From Glycine soja (Eukaryota > Streptophyta > Magnoliopsida > Fabales > Fabaceae), in contig NC_041016.1 in assembly GCF_004193775.1 (NCBI RefSeq), positions 38,982,547-39,046,546 of the forward strand: a stretch of 64,000 bases of DNA, given 5' to 3'. Shown here piece by piece: positions 59,101-64,000 of the stretch. The notes under the pieces were generated by a model, which worked only from the letters and a program-made list of their open reading frames with translations, was not told where the DNA came from and made no database searches. Made by a program: the position numbers and the translations under genes. Within the stretch, counting starts at the first letter, position 1; the number at the start of each line of letters is the position of its first letter.

Positions 59101-59218
59101 ACACGATGACTATGAAGCAATTCTTTTGCAGACTTGTAGAGACTGTGGATCGAAGTTATCAAAGTGTCCTATATGCCGTGAGCAGATCACAAACCATATC
59201 AAGCTATTTACTGGGTGA
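42591..59218 (+). CDS. MYND-MYND-coiled-coil-RING protein, probable membrane-anchored E3 ubiquitin ligase (14-exon model)
   Basis: Exons: 42591-42946, 43994-44126, 55578-55747, 56021-56117, 56576-56654, 56802-56842, 57042-57091, 57182-57284, 57370-57468, 57561-57623, 57955-58176, 58285-58332, 58999-59055, 59132-59218. The sum is 1,605 bp, 534 residues, in frame throughout. Residues 28-47 form a hydrophobic anchor; 48-95 are acidic. MYND 1 is 99-136 and MYND 2 is 200-236. A coiled coil runs about 290-480. The RING is 489-521 (C489, C492, C503, H505, C508, C511, C518, C521). The first part recalls plant UBP15-17 N-termini, but no protease domain is present. The RING spacing and sequence recall RGLG/copine-type E3 ligases. 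The exon 4 donor and the 11.4-kb second intron are the weakest points; two separate loci remain possible. Confidence 0.68.
44413..45063. mobile_element. Non-autonomous DNA transposon with long inverted ends (fold-back/MULE-like)
   Basis: The left end (ttataattaggttgttatgc and following) and right end (aaagacctaattaaaatttt) are inverted copies over about 120 bp. There is no coding capacity. It lies inside the long second intron. The exact ends and target duplication are not certain. Confidence 0.6.
45947..46727 (-). mobile_element. Probable TRIM (terminal-repeat retrotransposon in miniature)
   Basis: Two direct repeats of about 200 bp, 45,947-46,142 and 46,523-46,727, share stretches such as ccaaaaccttaag and cacttatatgttactca. 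Just inside the right repeat, the complement of 46,509-46,521 is close to TGGTATCAGAGCC, an initiator tRNA-Met primer site. This gives a minus-strand element of about 780 bp without genes. Confidence 0.6.
47150..48328 (-). repeat. W 3' LTR
   Basis: On the minus strand an aaaaagggggagat tract (48,329-48,342) is followed directly by TGTTAGGTC, the same arrangement as in SIRE1. The far end, near aagaagaggggttgaattgg at about 47,172, is approximate. Confidence 0.65.
48650..51841 (-). pseudogene. W env-position open reading frame, decayed
   Basis: Open stretches at 51,841-51,608, 51,180-50,950, 50,917-50,522 and 49,698-48,910 lie between RNase H and the LTR, where SIRE1 has its env-like gene. Parts are basic and Pro-rich (residues such as [19 protein letters not shown]). 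[18 protein letters not shown] resembles the central env-like domain of SIRE1. Many stops and shifts are present. Confidence 0.5.
52355..53727 (-). pseudogene. W reverse transcriptase and RNase H, decayed
   Basis: Readable pieces include [15 protein letters not shown], the YVDD box ([16 protein letters not shown]), [20 protein letters not shown] and, in the best frame (52,729-52,355), [36 protein letters not shown] and HIEMRYH. These are copia motifs most like SIRE1. Stops, a frameshift near 53,250 with a poly-A run, and substitutions inactivate it. Confidence 0.88.
53728..54773. mobile_element. Fold-back DNA element with about 300-bp inverted ends
   Basis: The left arm (from about 53,728) and right arm (to about 54,773) pair over roughly 300 bp, for example catttatgattttggttctt with the complement of ggaccgagaccataaatg, and cttcacttcaaagcaaacca with tggtttgctttgaattgaag. 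The middle has no gene. It interrupts element W and lies in intron 2. Confidence 0.8.
54785..55110. mobile_element. Short inverted-repeat element (MITE-like)
   Basis: The arms tttagtcattgttgtcaagt and acttgaca-type gattaccttgacagcaagac are inverted copies, with AT-rich sequence between. The ends are approximate. Confidence 0.45.
55578..59218 (+). other. Exons 3-14: MYND finger 2, coiled coil, C-terminal RING
   Basis: The acceptor cag at 55,575-55,577 is preceded by a good branch-like gctaat; an in-frame stop at 55,563 shows that an upstream exon is required. There is no ATG in frame before the finger, so this half cannot start on its own. Exon 3 ends inside the fifth Cys codon exactly as exon 1 does. 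Exons 7-12 encode heptad-rich sequence ([19 protein letters not shown] and a second [16 protein letters not shown] copy). Exons 13-14 encode [18 protein letters not shown] and [20 protein letters not shown] is at 59,216-59,218. Confidence 0.85.
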
Positions 59219-59775
59219 CTATGTTTGGATGCTCATATATTATTTTCTGTGGGTTCCAAATATATTATGTACATAAAATCCTGAAACAGTTTTTTCCTAC
59301 TGTTACACACATTCCCCTTCGCACCTCTCTTATGGTTCTACATGTGCACACTCTGGTTACTCATACCTCACTCTAGTATTACATACTTGTTATGTACTCT
59401 TGGAGACAACAAATATGTACAGTTCAGCTACACAGTTTGTTGAGTCGAATTGCAAAGTACCACATACCATTGGAAAATAGTCAACAAAAGTATTCCAATT
59501 CTCTCATGGCTAATGCAGTGTTATATGGTGTGAAATGGAAGATGGGATTTTTTACCTCACATCCTTGCATCTGTTGCACTCATCTAGTCCCTGATGTCTT
59601 CTTTTATCCCAGACAGAAAGGAACAGGTATATATAATGATGCCATCAACTGACCCTTGAATGTAAACAGTGCAAACATCTGGTTATCTTGAACACCTATG
59701 TATTATGCATTTCCGCTGAAAGAATTCTAGATAGCCTATGTGAATTTTCCATCTGAATAAAATATATAGTCTCTA
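59219..59775 (+). other. 3' untranslated region with poly(A) signal
   Basis: AATAAA at 59,756-59,761 lies about 540 bp after the stop. No other coding signal is seen before it. Confidence 0.5.
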
Positions 59776-60170
59776 GTCTGCAGATTTTCTTGTGCTCCAT
59801 TAAATTTACTTCCTTTCTGCTTCCCTTCTTTTGCTACTATTTTCATTCTTGATTATCGTATAGAACATGGAACTGCAGAGAATTTTTAGTATCACTTAGC
59901 TGAACTGTTAATATTCCCTGCTGTTATAGCTTGGACCATTAATTGATTTCTGCCTTCTCTAGTGAGGGAAGAAATAGAAAAGGTTACATTCAGTTATGTA
60001 ATCCATACTCATGGATGAAAAGGAAAGAGTTGCAGAGAATGTGTATGCAGGTTATCCGATTGCCATAAGATGGCAGATGTTAGGCAATTGTCTAAAAGCT
60101 TTTCACAGGCAAATATAATAAGAAACATCTGACTTTTCTGGAATGAATAAACTATGTGTGACTTATATTG

Positions 60171-60300
60171 AGGGTTGAAAATTGAAAAGTAGGCATGGAT
60201 TGTAATGGTTATATTTGCTTCATTCTTATGCTGGTTGAGGGTTGAAAATTGAAAAGTAGGCATGTATTGTAATGGTTTTAATTGCTTCATGCCTCTATGA
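60171..60300. repeat. Tandem duplication of about 67 bp
   Basis: Two units start gagggttgaaaattgaaaag at about 60,171 and 60,237 and differ at several positions. They lie in otherwise featureless sequence (59,776-60,720). Confidence 0.85.
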
Positions 60301-60734
60301 AGTAGATGATCCAGTATGTACTTATACATATGATTTTTATTTATTTTTCTGTACTCTGTTTCTGGACATGTACATCACTGTATATTTGGTAGGTACAACA
60401 AAAAGATATCCTTATCTACTATATAAAATAAAGAAAGTGTCTGGTATTTCTTCATGTGAATTTTGACTTTATCATGTAGATTTTGACTTTGTCCTTTGAC
60501 AATTACTGACATGCTTTCTAATTATATCATTAATACTTATTAAATTTTTAAATCATTAATAATCATATTTATTATTTTTTACCATTTTCTTATACTTCAA
60601 TTTCAATCATTTCTTCATTTTCACCGCATTATCTATTACATTTATTATTTTCCTTTTCCCTTATCTTTTTATTCTCCTTAACAATCAGTCACTAATAATT
60701 ATATTTATTTATGCGATACTAGTAAAAAAATTTC

Positions 60735-61140
60735 TTTGGTTATTCGCCCCTTGGAAAAATATTAAAATACTTATTGTTATTAATCAAGATAATTTTTTCA
60801 TTTGTTATTAAAATACTTATTGTTATTAAAAACAAAGGGATACTACTAAAAAAATAGCTTTTTAGGGCGTAGTTCCTACATTGTCCCCCGAAATTGTCTT
60901 AGTATAATAGGCAGTGATAATTTTGTAAAAAGGAAGTTTTTAAATGAAGACGATTTTACTAAAATAGCTTTTTACGACGCAGTTCCTATGTCGGTTCCCT
61001 GAAACCATCTTCAAATGATGTGTACAACGACGATGAATTGTATAACCATCTTAAAAAAGACATGGTGGCATTTTTGTAATTTAAATCGACGTCATTAATG
61101 ACGTTTATTTTGAAATTGTCTTTGTTTTGTTGTGTAGAAA
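60735..61140. mobile_element. CACTA-type element end, fragment
   Basis: The phrase taaaatagctttttaggg(ac)g-cgtagttcctac appears twice (near 60,850 and 60,965), followed by gacatttttgtaattta-like sequence shared with the element at 61,495. Repeated subterminal motifs of this kind are typical of plant CACTA elements. No transposase was seen. Confidence 0.45.
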
Positions 61141-61494
61141 TTAAAACTCTTTACTTTTCCTCAGTTTCTCGTACGACCAAACTTTTCTCTGATTCTAAGA
61201 CTTTTCCACCTCACTGTCATACCTAAGGCTCGTTGCTCCACCCTAGTCGCTCCGTCGTGATTTATTCCTTCTATCGTTATGTTGTGCCACCACTGTCGTC
61301 GAGTTGCGTCGCCGTCAACGACCAAGGTGTGAACCATAATTGTCGGTTTTGTAGAAGTTTGTAAAGCATAAATGTATTTCTACCCATTAGGAACATTCTC
61401 CTTGTTTGTTGAAACTAGTTTTAAATGGAAAATTAAACCCAAGGTAGTAAAAGTATAGTGGCCTTCAACATAATCTGCTTATTGGGTTTGACCT

Positions 61495-62440
61495 CACTAC
61501 TACAATTTTTAGATTTAACATCGCATGATTAACATCGGTTATTCATAAAACCGATGTTAACAAAAGCGTGATGACATTTTTGTAAATAATTAGACATAGT
61601 TAACATCGGTTTCGGAAAAACCGATGTTAAGTACTCGATATTAACATCGGTTATTTAAATAACCGATGTTACTATGGAGTAGTTAACATCGGTTTTGGAA
61701 AAACCAATGTTGGTATGTCGTTGTTAACATGGGTTTGGGAAAAACCAGTTGATTTTAACATCGGTTTTCTTAAAACCGATGTTACCTAGTTGATGTTAAC
61801 ATCGGTTATTTTTAAAAAACCGATGTTGTTGTCATTATATATTAAAAATCTGAAATTGCAGAACCCGCGCGCTCGAACCCTATCGTTCTTCTTCTTTCTC
61901 CTTCTGCTTGAGTTCGTCTTTGTCGCAAACTGGGTTGCGCTTCCGTGACTGCAACCACATTGTGGAGTTCATGTTTGTGGAGTTTGTCTCTGCCACTTAT
62001 TGATTGAGGTACGTCCTTTCGTTTTAACATTAGGCGTTCCTCGTTTTAACATTTGCTCGCTTTCGCAGGTCGAAGAAATCTAGGAAAGGAAAGAGTCCCA
62101 GAAAGGGTGGGAATCGATTTTGGAAGTGCATTGTGGTTCACCTTAAGACTCCCAGGGCGTTCTTCTTCTTTCTCCTTCTGCCCTAAGTTCGTCTTTGTCG
62201 CAAACTGGGCTGCACTTCCGTGACTGCAACCACATTGTGGAGTTGGTCTTTGTGGAGTTCATGTCTGCCACTTATCGATTGAGGTACGTCCTTTCGTTTT
62301 AACATTAGGCATTCCTCGTTTTAAGATTTTCTCACTTTCGTAGGTCGAAGAAAACTACGAAAGGAAAGGGAGGGAAGCGATTTTGGAAGTCCATTGTGGT
62401 TGGCTTTAAGCCTCCCAGGGAAGCCATTGAAGGTATGTCT
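61495..62440 (+). mobile_element. CACTA-type transposon end with subterminal hairpins and a captured-looking tandem repeat
   Basis: CACTACTACAATTTTT at 61,495 fits a CACTA terminus. Seven inverted repeats with core aacatcggtt-n-aaccgatgtt follow at 61,529-61,828. After them a 275-bp unit starting cgttcttcttctttctcctt is present twice (61,884-62,158 and 62,159-about 62,440). The opposite end and transposase are not seen. Confidence 0.6.
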
Positions 62441-62619
62441 CTGTTGTCAAGTTATGTCTAAATATGAAAAAAAATATAATGCTTGAAATGGAGTATGGGT
62501 GTGAGATGCTAAAGTATATTGATTGCTTGCTCTTGTACTATTTGCATTGTGGGGATATAGTGTTGGATTTGTTATGGGAAATTCTTTGATAAACCTAAAA
62601 CTCTATATGTCATCTTAAA

Positions 62620-63524
62620 ACCTAAAACCTAATGGTGTTATTCTGCTGTGAGGATATGATAAACAACCTGGGGTACCTTTCTGCTAGTGATTCCTGTTGA
62701 TTAATCCACTTGTGTTTCCAGAATCTAATTTTCTCTCCATCTCCCACCTTCCACCTCATGTTATTTTGAATAACCATTACCTATTGTGATTGATTAAAAG
62801 TGTGTTTTAGATCCCTCCACTAAACAGATTGCTTTGCTGAGTTTCCTGTTTCTTCAAGGTTCCTCCATCCATCATATTTCGATTTCAGAACTCTGGTCCA
62901 CAGCTCACCATTTTCTTGCATTAATTGCCACTTCCATTTTCCAAGTAGTGCGAGGTTGAATGTTTCAATATCCTTGATGCCCAAGCCAGCCTTTTCTTTT
63001 GGTAAGCATACCGATTTCCATTAAATCCATGCAATCCTTTTGTGAATTGCCTTCCTTCATAAAAAGCTTCGCTGCAGCTTTAAAAATTGCCTTCTGAATT
63101 TCTTCATCCATGAAAGGTGCCAGAAGCTCGTTATTTTGCTGTTGATTAACAGTTTGAAACCTGATTCCATCAATCTTGGGTCACTGACCAATTGGTTCTT
63201 GGAACCTATGGAAGAAAAAGGATTTCACCTCTTCCTTCACCTTGTGTGGGTCGTCAGTCCATGAACCATCAATGAATACCCCCCTGATAGAATTTCTATT
63301 TCGGTTAGCATTCATCAATAGGTGGAAAAAACTTGTGTTACAATCGCCTTCTTTTAACCATCTTCATCTGGATTTCTGCCTAAGTAAGGATTGATGGGCT
63401 TGGGCAGCAACCCAAAGAGATTCCTGTAACTGCTTCCTCTCCAATTTTTCTTGCTCCGTTAACTTTCTATGCATTGAGTTCTCCTCTAGTTTATTTAAAT
63501 CTGATTCCAGCTTTGTGACCTTTT
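62620..63524 (-). pseudogene. LINE (non-LTR) reverse transcriptase remnant
   Basis: On the minus strand KLERKQLQESLWVAAQAHQS, LKEGDCNTSFFHLLMNANRN and GVFIDGSWTDDPHKVKEEV (63,524-63,180) are the region before the LINE reverse transcriptase core. The sequence then jumps to GGLGIKD-like, KWKW and KYGGWRNLEETGN (about 62,990-62,830), and KVGDGEKIRFWKHKWIN (about 62,730), which belong after the core. The catalytic core is deleted and stops are present. Confidence 0.85.
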
Positions 63525-64000
63525 TGAATGTATCTCAACAAACTTCTTCTTCCTCTCTCATGAAGAATTCTTCTTCTTCTTCCACTCAGAGGAAGTGTGC
63601 TTTTGCTAGAAAGTGTGCTAGGCTGGTCAAAGAGCAAAGGGCTCGTTTCTACATCCTGAGGCACTGTGTCATTATGCTCATATGCTGACATGAGTACAAT
63701 GATTCATGAAACACAACAAAAAGGATCTACCAAGTTCAAAAAAAGTTCTCTTTTTTTTCTTAAGTCCCTCTTTCTTCACTTTGTATGAGATCCTTCCTGT
63801 TGGGCATGAGCTTTTTCTTGGAGTCAACAAGTGTACATAGAATTTTTTTTTTTAATTTGTCTTCTATTGTGGGCTAGAATTATTGAATCATGGTTTTTTG
63901 TTAGGTTGGGGTTTGAACTTCCATTGAAGGGAGCTCATCTTCATGGTTCTGGTGGTGTTTTTAAGTTTAATTTCTTGTGTACCTGAGAATAGGGCAGATA
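63525..64000. other. No gene seen
   Basis: The last 480 bp are T-rich with a Ser/Lys-coding-looking cttcttcttc stretch near 63,541-63,600. No frame is convincing. Confidence 0.5.

Noticed and set aside
42591..59218. Functional ubiquitin-specific protease of the UBP15-17 type
   Set aside because: Only the anchor and MYND part resemble that family. No Cys-box or His-box of a USP catalytic domain was found.
61842..62030. Minus-strand open frame of 62 codons
   Set aside because: It overlaps the 275-bp repeat and hairpins of the CACTA-type element, is not preserved in the second repeat unit and has no recognisable domain.

Overview
The window is plant nuclear DNA, almost certainly from soybean or a close Glycine relative. 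The strongest signs are two copies of a SIRE1-type Ty1/copia retrotransposon, whose envelope-like reading frame follows pol after one UAG, together with other retroelement and CACTA repeats of the kinds I associate with legume genomes. There is no bacterial-style gene organisation; the only convincing host gene is intron-rich.

Left part (1-36,685) is a stack of nested retrotransposons. The oldest layer, called Y here, is a plus-strand Ty3/gypsy (Athila/Calypso-like) element. Its integrase is cut in two (4,697-5,105 and 33,398-34,193) and its 3' LTR is 35,841-36,685. Two elements inserted into Y. One is SIRE1 copy A (1-4,696, cut by the window edge). The other is X (5,106-33,392, 5-bp target duplication agtgg), a large gypsy element with gag, protease and an env-like frame but no reverse transcriptase or integrase. 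X was then hit twice. Z, a minus-strand gypsy element (5,322-13,671, duplication atctc), sits in its 5' LTR. SIRE1 copy B (15,348-25,216, duplication aacta) sits in its gag. Copy B is complete: its LTRs differ by two bases and one 20-bp repeat unit, and gag-pol and env-like frames are open, so it is very young. X and Z are broken.

Middle part (36,686-42,450) has no gene I can support. It holds an unrecognised decayed coding-like stretch (36.7-38.1 kb), a TA/GT microsatellite and a 69-bp tandem duplication.

Right part (42,450-59,800) holds the host gene. My best model is one plus-strand gene of 14 exons that stays in frame through every junction (534 residues). It has an N-terminal hydrophobic anchor, an acidic stretch, two MYND zinc fingers, a long coiled coil and a C-terminal C3HC4 RING finger. 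This suggests a membrane-associated E3 ubiquitin ligase, perhaps a chimera of UBP15-17-like and RGLG-like parts. Its second intron (about 11.4 kb) contains two or three fold-back elements, a probable TRIM and a decayed minus-strand SIRE-like copia element.

The far right (59,800-64,000) holds short duplications, CACTA-type subterminal repeats that fold into hairpins, a 275-bp tandem duplication and a decayed minus-strand LINE.
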